Shown here piece by piece: positions 25,201 to 33,238 of a DNA stretch of 64,000 nt; the stretch's first letter is position 1; the number at the start of each line of letters is the position of its first letter. The notes beneath the pieces were generated by a model. The model saw only the letters and a program-made list of their open reading frames with translations. It was not told the DNA's origin and ran no database searches. The DNA is from Nocardioides sp. Soil805 (GTDB lineage: Bacteria; Actinomycetota; Actinomycetes; Propionibacteriales; Nocardioidaceae): positions 248,001 through 312,000 of the forward strand of contig NZ_LMSU01000002.1 in assembly GCF_001429625.1 (NCBI RefSeq). The letters run 5' to 3'. The position numbers were made by a program, and so were the translations under genes.

Positions 25201-25790
25201 GCAGCGACGTCGCGGCGCCGGCGGCCGAGCTTGGCCAGCCGACGCTCGTGCTCTGCCTGACGGGCGCGCGCGACGAGGCGGGCGAGGCGCGCCCCGAGCT
25301 CGGCGGAGGTGACGGACGCGTCCACTGGCAGCACGTGGATCCGCGAGGTCCTCCTGACGTACGGCGCCCAGGCGCCCACGAGGTCCGCCGCCGCGTCGTC
25401 GAGGCCGGCCCCGCCGTCGACGGCGGTGCCGAAGGCAGGAGGCGTGACCACGAGGTGCAGCCGCATCCCCATCAGCCCGTCGACCGCCAGGGCCACCTGG
25501 TCGGGGGTGGCGTCCGCGAGGCCCGGCTGGCACACGAGCACGTCCCGCTTCGCCTTGAAGGCCTTGCGGCAGACCTTCGCCCACGCGCCCTCCACGTCCT
25601 TGCGGCGCAGCCCGAAGGCCTGGTGCCGCCGGCGGATCTCGACGTCGGCACGATCCAGCAGGTCCTGGTCGACCGCCGGGAGGACGACGCCCGCCGCGGC
25701 GAGGGCTGGGTCGTCCCGCAGTGACTCGTGGGGCGCGTCGAGCCCCGGGACGGCAGGACCGACGTGGAGGAACACGGTGCGCTTGGCCAT
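25197..25790 (-). CDS. Sulfotransferase-like protein lacking a clear PAPS loop
   Basis: 197 residues from ATG 25790. The opening MAKRTVFLHVGPAVPGLDAPHESLRDDPALAAAGVVLP parallels sulfotransferase N-termini (xVFLHVGxPKTGTTYLQ...LxxxGVxYP), but the PKTGTT phosphate-binding loop is replaced by PAVPGLDAP. A helical middle and a basic C-terminus (RLAKLGRRRRDVAA) follow. It may be a sulfotransferase-fold protein that lost catalysis, or a distinct actinobacterial family. It lies divergent from the SigE-type sigma gene, 143 bases apart, so a shared control region is possible. Confidence 0.6.
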   Translation of the reverse strand: MAKRTVFLHVGPAVPGLDAPHESLRDDPALAAAGVVLPAVDQDLLDRADVEIRRRHQAFGLRRKDVEGAWAKVCRKAFKAKRDVLVCQPGLADATPDQVALAVDGLMGMRLHLVVTPPAFGTAVDGGAGLDDAAADLVGAWAPYVRRTSRIHVLPVDASVTSAELGARLARLVARARQAEHERRLAKLGRRRRDVAA

Positions 25791-25933
25791 GGCCCCACCG
25801 TGGCGGAGGCGCCCGTCGTACGGGTGAACGCAGGTCCAACGGCGGCGGGGGAGCCGGCGAAGTTCCCCGACGTGCAACAACGACGGTGGTTCAGTGCGTC
25901 CCAGGGGTGACGCCGAACCACCCGAGGAGCGAG

Positions 25934-26461
25934 ATGTCCCGCAGGCACGAGGAGTTCGAGGAGTTCGCCCGCACGCGGACCCCCCAGCTCTACCGGTCTG
26001 CCTGGATGCTGTGCGGGGACGCCCACCGCGCCGAGGACCTCGTCCAGGACACCCTGGCCAAGGTCTTCGTCCGCTGGCACCGACCGCTGGGGGGCGGGAT
26101 CGACAACCCCGCCGCCTACGCCCACACGGCGCTGGTCCGCACCTACATCAGTGCGCAGCGCCGTCGCAGCAACCACGAACGCCCGACCGAGCACCTGCCC
26201 GAGCAGGCCGCGACCGGAGCCGAGCACCCGGAGGGCGCGGCCACCCGGCTCACGCTCGCCGCCGCGCTCGAGCAGCTCGCGCCGCTGGATCGCGCCGTGC
26301 TGGTGATGCGGTACCTCGACGACACCTCCGTCGCCGACACCGCCGCCGCGCTCGGGGTGAGCGGGCAGGCCGTGCGCAACCGCACGCTGCGCGCGCTCGA
26401 CCGGCTGCGTGCCGTGCTGGGCACCTCGCTCGACGACCTCATCGAGTCCGGAGGCTCCTGA
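25934..26461 (+). CDS. SigE-family ECF RNA polymerase sigma factor
   Basis: 175 residues from ATG 25934 with GAGGAGCGAG upstream. Region 2 is FEEFARTRTPQLYRSAWMLCGDAHRAEDLVQDTLAKVFVRW, region 4 is LEQLAPLDRAVLVMRYLDDTSVADTAAALGVSGQAVRNRTLRALDRLRAVLG. The pattern (RTPQLYRSAWMLCGD) is that of the actinobacterial SigE family (TIGR02983). The stop overlaps the next gene by one base (TGATG), which encodes a membrane protein likely to act as its anti-sigma. Confidence 0.93.
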   Translation: MSRRHEEFEEFARTRTPQLYRSAWMLCGDAHRAEDLVQDTLAKVFVRWHRPLGGGIDNPAAYAHTALVRTYISAQRRRSNHERPTEHLPEQAATGAEHPEGAATRLTLAAALEQLAPLDRAVLVMRYLDDTSVADTAAALGVSGQAVRNRTLRALDRLRAVLGTSLDDLIESGGS

Positions 26462-27246
26462 TGACCATCCCCGACCACGGCGTCGACCTGCTGCTGCGGC
26501 GTACCGCCGACGACCTCGCCCTGCCCGACATCGACCGGCTCGTCGCCGGCGGCGTCTCCCGCGGCCGCACCCGCCGGCGCCGCGCCCGGATCGGTGCGGC
26601 GGTCGCCTCGGTCGCCGTGATCGGCGTCGTCGGCGCCGCGGCGGCCGTCGTGCCCCGGCTCGGCGGTGAGGTGGACTCCGCCCGCGACCCGCGGCCGGTC
26701 CAGCCGGCCACGTCGGGCCCGACCGCCGGGTCCCCGGACGTCGCGCCGCCCGCCGATGTCCTGCGGCCGCTGGTGGCGCCGGACGAGATGGCGCAGACGA
26801 TCCGGGACATGACCGGAGCAAGCGACGTGCACGAGGTCTTCGTGGACGGGTCCGGGAAGGACCTGCCCCGGCTCTTCTACGGGTCGGTCCGCAGTGGGTT
26901 CGTCTCCTTCCGCATCCGTTGGTACAACAACCCGCTGGTGGTGGAGGACGGCGGGCAACCACTGGCGCCGAGCCACATCTGCCAGCCGGCCGTCGAGCCC
27001 GACTGCACGACGCTGCCCGACGGCTCCCGTCTGCTGCGCGAGGACGTACATCAGTCCGGCGGGACCGGCGTCCCGCCGACCTTCCTCGAGCGGTCACTGA
27101 CCCTGGCCACCCACGACGGCTGGCAGATCGACGTGATCGCGTACAACAGCACCGGCGAGAAGGAGGGCGTCGTGGTCGCCCCCGAGCCGGTGCTGACGAT
27201 GGCCGAGCTGGAGGCGCTGGCCACCAGCGACGCGTGGTACGCCTGA
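26461..27246 (+). CDS. Single-pass membrane protein, likely anti-sigma partner
   Basis: 261 residues. A cytoplasmic part (1-40) rich in Asp, Leu and Arg ends in RGRTRRRRAR, then one membrane helix (about 43-64) and an extracytoplasmic domain (65-261) with PDVAPP linkers, two cysteines (CQP and DCTT) and a beta-rich end. The gene overlaps the sigma gene. Coupled translation and topology fit the membrane anti-sigma partners of SigE-family factors. No zinc-binding HxxxCxxC motif is present, so a non-ZAS mechanism or another role is possible. Confidence 0.7.
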   Translation: MTIPDHGVDLLLRRTADDLALPDIDRLVAGGVSRGRTRRRRARIGAAVASVAVIGVVGAAAAVVPRLGGEVDSARDPRPVQPATSGPTAGSPDVAPPADVLRPLVAPDEMAQTIRDMTGASDVHEVFVDGSGKDLPRLFYGSVRSGFVSFRIRWYNNPLVVEDGGQPLAPSHICQPAVEPDCTTLPDGSRLLREDVHQSGGTGVPPTFLERSLTLATHDGWQIDVIAYNSTGEKEGVVVAPEPVLTMAELEALATSDAWYA

Positions 27247-27252
27247 GTGGAC

Positions 27253-27876
27253 TCAGATCCGGGAGAGCCACTCGACCAGCGGCCGGGTGGCGCGCCAGTC
27301 GTCGCGAACCAGGTCGAGCAGCTCGGGGGTGTGCACCACCGGCTCGAAGCCGAGGTCGCGCCCGGCGAAGAGCTGCTTGCGCCGCAGCAGGTCGATGCGC
27401 GGGTGCTTGCGGTCGTAGCCGCGCGGTGCGGTCTTGAGCTGCTCGCCGGTGATCTCGTAGCCCTCGGCCGCGATCGCCTCCAGGATGCGCTCGAGCTCGG
27501 TGCCCCTGCGCTCCTCGGCCACCGCGGTGCGGAAGGCGGCGAGCTGCGCGCCCTCGGCGTTGTAGAACCCGGCGCTGGTCCGCACGCCCGCCGCGGAGAC
27601 CTGCACGTACCACCCGGTGTGCGGCGCGACCGACACGAAGGCGCCCTGGTGGGTCTTGTACGGCGTCTTGTCCTTGGCGAAGCGCACGTCGCGGTAGGGG
27701 CGGAACACCTTCGCGGCACCGAACTCCGCCTCGAGGTCGCTCACCAGCGCGGTCATCGGCGCCTTGACCGACTCGGTCCACACGGCGCGGTGCGCCTCCC
27801 AGAACGACTTGGTGTTGTCGACCTCGAGGTCGTCGTAGAAGTCGAGCGCGGCGACGGGGAATCCGGTGAAGCTCAC
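27253..27876 (-). CDS. DUF2461 (TIGR02453) domain protein
   Basis: 207 residues. The family pattern is clear: FTGFPVAALDFYDDLEVDNTKSFWEAHRAVW, KVFRPYRDVRFAKDKTPYKTHQGAF, GWYVQVSAAGVRTSAGFY and a C-terminal PRGYDRKHPRIDLLRRKQLF. DUF2461 proteins are widespread in bacteria and fungi with unknown biochemistry. It converges on the anti-sigma gene (gap of six bases) and diverges from the App1-family gene. Confidence 0.93.
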   Translation of the reverse strand: MSFTGFPVAALDFYDDLEVDNTKSFWEAHRAVWTESVKAPMTALVSDLEAEFGAAKVFRPYRDVRFAKDKTPYKTHQGAFVSVAPHTGWYVQVSAAGVRTSAGFYNAEGAQLAAFRTAVAEERRGTELERILEAIAAEGYEITGEQLKTAPRGYDRKHPRIDLLRRKQLFAGRDLGFEPVVHTPELLDLVRDDWRATRPLVEWLSRI

Positions 27877-27914
27877 CCGCCCGACCCTAGCGATCTCTGC
27901 CAGACTCGGGCGCC

Positions 27915-28919
27915 ATGAGCAGGCCCCACCTGGCAGCGGTCGTCGAGGACCGCTGGAACCGCGCCCTCGGCGGCGTCCTCGCGCGGCGGGGCTGGCGCCC
28001 GACGATCGTGGGGTACGACGGCTACGGCGGCCCCGACTTCGTGCGCGTGCTCGCCCGGGTGGTCCTGGACCGACCGGCCGAGCGCACGGGGCGGTCCAAC
28101 GAGCTGCGGCGCGGGTGGCGCAACTTCCTCACCGCGGAGCTCGGCGGGGTCGCCGTCACGGTCACAGTGGCCGGGGAGAGGTTCGAGGCCGTCACTGACC
28201 GCTCGGGGATCCTCGACGTGCGCCTGCCGGCGGCCGGACTGGCGCCCGGCCGGCACACCGTCGGGCTCGCCACCGCCGGCGCCGTGCCGGGCTCGGCCGA
28301 GGTCCTCGTGGTGGGCGGCGACGTCGACTTCGGGATCGTGAGCGACATCGACGACACGGTCATCACCACCTGGCTGCCGCGGCTGCTGCTGGCGACGTAC
28401 AACACCTTCGTGCTCGCCGAGGAGGCGCGCACGCCGGTGGCCGGCATGGCCGAGCTCTACGCCGGTCTGCTCGCCGAGCACCCCGGCGCCCCGACGGTCT
28501 ACGTCTCGACGGGGCCCTGGAACGCCGCCCGCGCGCTGTCCCGCTTCCTCGCCCACCACGGCTTCCCGCGCGGAGCGCTGCTGCTGACCGACTGGGGGCC
28601 GACCAACACCGGGTGGTTCCGCAGCGGGCGCGAGCACAAGCACGCGTGCCTGCGCGGTCTGGTCGAGGACTTCCCCGCGATCCGCTGGGTGCTGGTCGGG
28701 GACGACGGCCAGCGCGACCCGGTGATCTACGCCGACTTCGCCCGCGCGCACCCGGAGAGGGTGCGCGCGATCGCGCTGCGGGAGCTGCCGATGGGTCAGC
28801 AGGTGCTGGCGCACGGCACCCCGACCGAGCTGCCCGAGGACCCGGCGCCGCACGGGCGCCCGGAGGTGCGCGGAGCCGACGGCCACGTGCTCGCCCAGCG
28901 GCTGGCCGGTCTGCTCTAG
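27915..28919 (+). CDS. App1-family phosphatase-domain protein (DUF2183)
   Basis: 334 residues. An N-terminal beta-sandwich-like region (60-135) precedes the catalytic DUF2183 domain: DFGIVSDIDDTVITTWLPR with the HAD-like DxDDT motif (Asp144, Asp146, Asp147, Thr148), YVSTGPWNAARALSRFLAHHGFPRGALLLTDWG and FPAIRWVLVGDDGQRDPVIYADFARAHPERV. Yeast App1 is a magnesium-dependent phosphatidate phosphatase; bacterial members are common in actinobacteria. Its stop overlaps that of the next convergent gene (CTAG). Confidence 0.9.
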   Translation: MSRPHLAAVVEDRWNRALGGVLARRGWRPTIVGYDGYGGPDFVRVLARVVLDRPAERTGRSNELRRGWRNFLTAELGGVAVTVTVAGERFEAVTDRSGILDVRLPAAGLAPGRHTVGLATAGAVPGSAEVLVVGGDVDFGIVSDIDDTVITTWLPRLLLATYNTFVLAEEARTPVAGMAELYAGLLAEHPGAPTVYVSTGPWNAARALSRFLAHHGFPRGALLLTDWGPTNTGWFRSGREHKHACLRGLVEDFPAIRWVLVGDDGQRDPVIYADFARAHPERVRAIALRELPMGQQVLAHGTPTELPEDPAPHGRPEVRGADGHVLAQRLAGLL

Positions 28920-30016
28920 CCGACCTCGGCCCACACCTGCTCGTCGCCGGCCTCGCCGAAGGACGAGAGGGTGACGATGCCGTCGGCGCACTCGGGCTCG
29001 CCGAGGAAGGCGTTGCCCGTCGACTCCGACTCGTAGACCACGCTCAGCGCGGCACCGTCCCAGCGCATGAGCCGGGCCGGGTCGGTACGCCGCGCCGGGT
29101 CGCGCACGAAGAACGCGTCGCCGCCGCAGGGGACGAGCGTGCCGGTGGTGCCCTTGCCGAGGGCCTGCACCTCACCGTCGACGCTCGCGCTGAAGCGGGC
29201 CACCTCCTGGCGCTGCTCGCGCGGCACCTCCGACCAGATGACGCCGGTCGAGGTCGGCGCGACGTCCCACGCCGTGCACTCGGTCGGACCGTCGACGGGC
29301 TGCGGCTCGCCGGCCTGGTCGAGCACGTGGACGGTGCGACAGGCGACCGGACGGGTGTCGTCGAAGGTCATCAGGCCGACGCCGTGCTCGCCCGCGGTGA
29401 GGTTGCTGAAGCCGGTCCGCTCGGGGGCGCACCAGCCGTCCTCGCCGTTGCCGTCGCTCACCGCCAGCGTCGCGAGGCAGTAGGCCCCGCCCTCGCCGAG
29501 CGTGGGGTACCAGAGGCTGTCGTCGTGCATCGCCCAGGAGCCGCCGTTGGCCGGCTCGGGGGAGACGATCCCGGTCTTCGTGCCCGTGGCCAGGTCGACC
29601 CGGACGGCCGCGCCGGACGGGGTCTCGCCGCCCGCGGCGAAGGACACGACCGCGGCGTCGCCCTCGAGGAGCACCGCGTCCACGCTGCGGCCCTCGACGG
29701 CGGGTACGACGACGGGCTCACCGTCGCCGGTCGGCTCGAAGGTCACGGCGTTCTCGGTGGCCACCGCGGTCCACGCCGCGGCCCGCACGACCCGGTCCTC
29801 CGGGCTGTGGCCGGTCGACTGCCAGTCGAGAGGACCGGTGCCGGGGTCGGCCGGCGCGGTGGACTCGCTCGTCGGCTCGCCGGGCTGTTCGCTGGGCTGC
29901 GAGGTCGGGCTCGTCGAGCCGTCGGTGCCGTCCGGGGCGTTCGCGTCGTCCCCGCACGCCACGAGCGATGCGGCAAGGACGACGAGCACGGCCGCCGCGA
30001 GCGTCGTACGGGCCAT
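28916..30016 (-). CDS. Lipoprotein of unknown function with beta-propeller-like repeats
   Basis: 366 residues. A lipobox LVAC with Cys21 follows a hydrophobic signal; a Ser/Thr/Glu/Pro linker (22-60) precedes the folded part. That part has repeating strand-turn units (VLLEGDAAVVSFAAGG, LVPCGGDAFFVRDP, ADGIVTLSSFG) and several cysteines. The ATG overlaps the stop of the C39-like gene (TGATG), so both are one operon, and both would act outside the membrane. No enzyme motif is seen. Function unknown. Confidence 0.75.
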   Translation of the reverse strand: MARTTLAAAVLVVLAASLVACGDDANAPDGTDGSTSPTSQPSEQPGEPTSESTAPADPGTGPLDWQSTGHSPEDRVVRAAAWTAVATENAVTFEPTGDGEPVVVPAVEGRSVDAVLLEGDAAVVSFAAGGETPSGAAVRVDLATGTKTGIVSPEPANGGSWAMHDDSLWYPTLGEGGAYCLATLAVSDGNGEDGWCAPERTGFSNLTAGEHGVGLMTFDDTRPVACRTVHVLDQAGEPQPVDGPTECTAWDVAPTSTGVIWSEVPREQRQEVARFSASVDGEVQALGKGTTGTLVPCGGDAFFVRDPARRTDPARLMRWDGAALSVVYESESTGNAFLGEPECADGIVTLSSFGEAGDEQVWAEVG

Positions 30017-31314
30017 CAGACGCCGACGTTGTGCTGGAAGTGCGCCTGGTTGGCCCGGAAGCTCTTGTAGGCGTTCTGCCACTGGGTGCGGGCGATCCGC
30101 GGCTCGGAGGGGTCGAACTTGCTCTGGTCCCACGGCTCGAAGTAGCCGAGCTTGGGCCGACCACCGGGGTTCTGGTCGAAGCCGCGGCCGACCTGGAAGT
30201 GGCCGGAGGCGTCGTCGTCGAGGTAGGGGTAGTACTGCTTCAGCAGGATCGGGTGCAGCACGACGGGGGCGCGGTAGTCGTGGACGTGCTTCATCATCAG
30301 CAAATACCACTGCTTGAAGGTGAAGTCGCCGATGTCGAGCACGATGTACTCGCCCGCGTAGTCCGCGCCGCCCCAGCCGGTGGACTCGTTGACCGTCTGC
30401 ACCATCGCGGTGATCGAGGTGCCCGCGCTCGTGGTGCCCAGCTCGCCGGCCCAGTGGGCCTGGTTGCGGCGGCTGCCGTCCCAGCCCCACGCGATCATCT
30501 GCATCGCGCCCGGGCCGCACCAGTAGTAGCGCTGCTGCGGGCGGACCTGCTTCTGCTTGAGGATCTGGAAGGTCTCGGGGTAGTCCGCCGCGGTCTTGGG
30601 GCTCGGGGCAGCCGGGGCCACGGCGGCGGTGGTCGCGGTCGTGCTGGTCGTCGTGGTCCCGGTGGTCGTGGTGTCGCGGGCCTGGGTGGAGGCCAGTGCC
30701 TCGGGGTGGCGCTGGGCGAAGTCGGCGGGCAGCGGCACGCCCTGGATCTCGTGGCGCAGCAGCCAGACCTTGGCCACCGACTTGGCGGCGGCGGTCAGCT
30801 CGAGGCGCTCGGCGGCCGCGCGGGCGGTGGGCGTCATGCGGGCCTGCTGGCGCAGGGCGGTCGCGGGGTCGAGGTCGCCCGTGCGCTCGCGGCCGGCCGG
30901 GGTGCCGGCGGCCATCCGGGCCGCCACCTCGCGCTCGGTCGAGGTGGTCCAGCCGGTGCCCAGGCAGTAGCGCTGGCCGTCGAAGGTCGCGCAGCGGGCG
31001 GCCGCGTCCGCGAGCGTGCGGGTCGAGGCGCCGGCGGGGACGCGGGCGCTCAGTCCCTCCCGGACGACGCGGTCGATCTCGGCCTGCATCTCCGGGGTGA
31101 CGACGCCGGGACCGGCCGTGCTACTGGTCCGCAGCGCGGTGGTGGCCTGCGACGCCGAGGCGGAGGCGCCGCTGGCGGCCGGCAGCGCAGGAGCGCCGGC
31201 GGCGAGGAGGACGAGGGCCCCGAGGCCCGCGGCGACGGCGCGTCCGGGCGTCCGCCGCACTGCGGAGGGCGTCGTACGGCGAGGGGCTGCGGGGGTGGGA
31301 TCCGAGAAGGGCAT
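30016..31314 (-). CDS. Secreted C39-like cysteine peptidase-fold protein
   Basis: 432 residues. A hydrophobic signal-like segment (24-47) follows a basic start. Residues 70-200 are helical, a Thr-rich linker (TTTTGTTTTSTTATTA, about 215-230) follows, then a C39-like domain: QQRYYWCGPGAMQMIAWGWDG with probable nucleophile Cys266, and DDASGHFQVGRGFDQNP with the catalytic-type histidine. The domain fits the peptidase_C39_2 group, often with unclear substrates. The operon partner is a lipoprotein. Peptidase activity is inferred. Confidence 0.82.
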   Translation of the reverse strand: MPFSDPTPAAPRRTTPSAVRRTPGRAVAAGLGALVLLAAGAPALPAASGASASASQATTALRTSSTAGPGVVTPEMQAEIDRVVREGLSARVPAGASTRTLADAAARCATFDGQRYCLGTGWTTSTEREVAARMAAGTPAGRERTGDLDPATALRQQARMTPTARAAAERLELTAAAKSVAKVWLLRHEIQGVPLPADFAQRHPEALASTQARDTTTTGTTTTSTTATTAAVAPAAPSPKTAADYPETFQILKQKQVRPQQRYYWCGPGAMQMIAWGWDGSRRNQAHWAGELGTTSAGTSITAMVQTVNESTGWGGADYAGEYIVLDIGDFTFKQWYLLMMKHVHDYRAPVVLHPILLKQYYPYLDDDASGHFQVGRGFDQNPGGRPKLGYFEPWDQSKFDPSEPRIARTQWQNAYKSFRANQAHFQHNVGV

Positions 31315-31460
31315 GACGGGGACGACCTCGATCAGGAGCAGTGACGGGGGTCGTCACACTGTCCCCTCTGATCACAAAAGGCGCAAGTTTCTCATCCGTC
31401 ACACGAGAAACACGGGAGCGACATGCGGTGAATTACATCCATGTCATTCGCTTCCGCTGC

Positions 31461-31522
31461 GTAGTTTGGGACGTTCTGGTGGGGAAATCGGGCCGAACGC
31501 CTACCGATTCGTCCCCAACTAC
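31461..31522. repeat. Palindromic repeat, GTTTGGGACG family
   Basis: Arms GTAGTTTGGGACG (31461-31473) and CGTCCCCAACTAC (31510-31522) pair with one mismatch across a 36-base loop. A second member with the same GTTTGGGACG end lies at 57463-57521. Confidence 0.8.
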
Positions 31523-31554
31523 CCCGGAATGGCGCTGGCTCCCGCCGGAACTTC

Positions 31555-31617
31555 GGTAGTCCGTGACGAACGGACCCCGAATCGGGGCTCGGGAGGGTCC
31601 GATCGTCACGGACTACC
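31555..31617. repeat. Palindromic repeat, TAGTCCGTGACGAA family
   Basis: Arms GGTAGTCCGTGACGA and TCGTCACGGACTACC (15 bases) bound the element. Inner GGACCC/GGGTCC segments extend the stem. A second member lies at 57385-57443, again next to a GTTTGGGACG-family element. Confidence 0.85.
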
Positions 31618-31630
31618 CCGGGAACGGCGA

Positions 31631-31663
31631 AGGCCCCGCCGGAATCGGATCCGGACGGGGCCT
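31631..31663 (-). terminator. Terminator hairpin downstream of tRNA-Gly
   Basis: AGGCCCCG (31631-31638) pairs with CGGGGCCT (31656-31663), with an inner CCGG/CCGG stem. It starts 24 bases past the tRNA 3' end on the minus strand, where transcription of the tRNA would stop. Confidence 0.7.
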
Positions 31664-31687
31664 GCATGGAAGACCGAAGAACTGAAC

Positions 31688-31763
31688 TGGAGCGGATGAC
31701 GAGACTCGAACTCGCGACATCGACCTTGGGAAGGTCGCGCTCTACCAACTGAGCTACATCCGC
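31688..31763 (-). tRNA. tRNA-Gly (anticodon CCC)
   Basis: A complete cloverleaf on the minus strand. The acceptor stem GCGGATG pairs with CATCCGC, the D arm contains AGCTCAGTTGGTAGAGC, and the anticodon stem CGACC/GGTCG carries the loop TTCCCAA with anticodon CCC reading GGG. The T arm is CGAGTTCGAGTCTCG, ending in TCCA, so CCA is encoded. It lies close to dcd, a common actinobacterial arrangement. Confidence 0.96.
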
Positions 31764-31846
31764 AGGATGCGCCGGAATCGTACCCGACACCGGCGCAGGC
31801 CCCGCGACCGGCGCGGAGCGGGGCGAGTCGGGGCGGGGCAGGCGGT

Positions 31847-32608
31847 TTACTCGACCGGCGCCAGGGTCGGGCGCTTGGGCGAGACCGAGTCCCCCGACGA
31901 GCGACCGGTGATCCGGCGGTGGATCCAGGGTGCGAGGAACTCACGGGTCCACCGTGCGTGCTCGACGGCCTGCTCGCGGCGACCGAGCAGCGGACGCGGC
32001 TCGGGGTTGACGGGCACGAGGTCGTGGTCGATCCCGAGGGCGTCGAGGACGCGCCGCGCCATGTCCTCGTGCCCGGCCGCGTTGAGGTGCATCCGGTCGG
32101 TGTCCATGATCAGCGAGAGGTCGGCGTCGCGCATCCGCCACATGTCGACGAGGGTGACGTCGTGCCGGTCGGCGATCTCGCGGACCCCCTCGTTGAAGAG
32201 GGCGAAGCGGCCGCGCATGGCGGCGAAGACCCCGGTCGGGCCGGGGTCGAACACCGTGAACATCGCCACCCGGGCACCGCTCGCGACGAGGCGGCCGATG
32301 GCGTCGTCGTACGCCGCGACGAGGGCGTCGACGTCGACGCGCGGTCGCAGGATGTCGTTGCCGCCCCCGTGGATCGTGATCAGGTCCGGCTCGAGCGCCA
32401 GCGCGGGCTCGAGCTGCTCCTCGAGGATGGCCGGCAGCTTGCGCCCGCGGATCGCGAGGTTGGCGTAGCCGAAGTCGTCGGTGCGGGTGGCGAGCACCTC
32501 GGCCACCCGGTCGGCCCAGCCGCGCAGGCCGTTGGGGCGGGTGGGGTCGGGGTCGCCGACGCCCTCGGTGAAGGAGTCGCCGAGGGCGACGAAGCGGTGG
32601 AAGGTCAC
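31847..32608 (-). CDS. SGNH/GDSL-type hydrolase
   Basis: 253 residues from GTG 32608. Block I is FVALGDSFTEGVGDP with the nucleophilic serine, block II glycine is NLAIRGRK, block III is IHGGGNDILRP and block V is DRMHLNAAGHEDMARRVL with catalytic Asp and His. No signal peptide is evident, so it may act in the cytoplasm. It would hydrolyse an ester or lipid substrate. It diverges from dcd across 54 bases. Confidence 0.93.
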   Translation of the reverse strand: MTFHRFVALGDSFTEGVGDPDPTRPNGLRGWADRVAEVLATRTDDFGYANLAIRGRKLPAILEEQLEPALALEPDLITIHGGGNDILRPRVDVDALVAAYDDAIGRLVASGARVAMFTVFDPGPTGVFAAMRGRFALFNEGVREIADRHDVTLVDMWRMRDADLSLIMDTDRMHLNAAGHEDMARRVLDALGIDHDLVPVNPEPRPLLGRREQAVEHARWTREFLAPWIHRRITGRSSGDSVSPKRPTLAPVE

Positions 32609-32662
32609 CCGACCATTGTCCAGACCCGGTCGCGGCTCCCGCGCAGGCCCTAGGCTGCCCCC

Positions 32663-33238
32663 GTGCTGCTCTCCGACCGCGACATCATCACCGAGATCGA
32701 CCAGGGCCGGATCGCCCTCGACCCGTGGGACCCCGCGATGCTCCAGCCGTCGAGCATCGACGTGCGGCTCGACCGGTTCTTCCGGGTCTTCGAGAACCAC
32801 AAGTACCCGCACATCGACCCCGCCGCGGACCAGTCGGACCTCACTCGCGAGGTCGAGCCCGAGGGGGACGACCCGTTCATCCTGCACCCGGGCGAGTTCG
32901 TGCTGGGCTCGACGTACGAGGTCGTCAGCCTGCCCGACGACATCGCCGCGCGCGTCGAGGGCAAGAGCTCGCTGGGCCGTCTCGGCCTGCTCACCCACGC
33001 GACCGCCGGCTTCGTGGACCCGGGCTTCAGCGGCCACGTGACCCTCGAGCTGGCCAACGTCGCGACCCTGCCGATCAAGCTCTACCCGGGCATGAAGATC
33101 GGCCAGTTCTGCTTCTTCCGGCTCACCTCGCCGAGCGAGCACCCCTACGGCTCGGAGAAGTACGGCTCCCGCTACCAGGGCCAGCGCGGGCCCACGCCGA
33201 GCCGCTCCTTCCAGAACTTCCACCGCACCCCGATCTGA
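32663..33238 (+). CDS. dcd: dCTP deaminase
   Basis: 191 residues from GTG 32663. Typical motifs are [78 protein letters not shown] and [11 protein letters not shown]...[20 protein letters not shown]. The catalytic glutamate lies in the [17 protein letters not shown] stretch. It deaminates dCTP to dUTP; many actinobacterial and archaeal homologues are bifunctional and release dUMP directly. The length and C-terminal tail fit either type. The stop overlaps the next gene (TGATG). Confidence 0.97.
   Translation: MLLSDRDIITEIDQGRIALDPWDPAMLQPSSIDVRLDRFFRVFENHKYPHIDPAADQSDLTREVEPEGDDPFILHPGEFVLGSTYEVVSLPDDIAARVEGKSSLGRLGLLTHATAGFVDPGFSGHVTLELANVATLPIKLYPGMKIGQFCFFRLTSPSEHPYGSEKYGSRYQGQRGPTPSRSFQNFHRTPI

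Larger units (their letters stand above)
31315..31687. other. Gene-free region between tRNA-Gly and the C39-like gene
   Basis: No coding sequence is visible. From left to right it holds a comparatively AT-rich leader of the C39-like gene with an imperfect hairpin (CAGTGAC at 31339-31345, GTCACACTG at 31353-31361), two palindromic repeats (31461-31522 and 31555-31617), and the tRNA terminator (31631-31663). The leader between about 31360 and 31440 should hold the promoter of the leftward operon. Confidence 0.6.

Noticed and set aside
31339..31361. CRP-like site before the C39-like gene
   Set aside because: The TGTGA and TCAC halves are nine bases apart instead of six and the second half is imperfect; a simple hairpin explains it as well.
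31315..31460. Cyclic-di-AMP or other riboswitch in the leader of the C39-like gene
   Set aside because: The leader is moderately AT-rich and long enough, but I could not match conserved riboswitch blocks by eye.
31688..31763. Integrated element using the tRNA-Gly gene as attachment site
   Set aside because: No integrase and no repeated tRNA 3' end are seen nearby; only short palindromes flank it.
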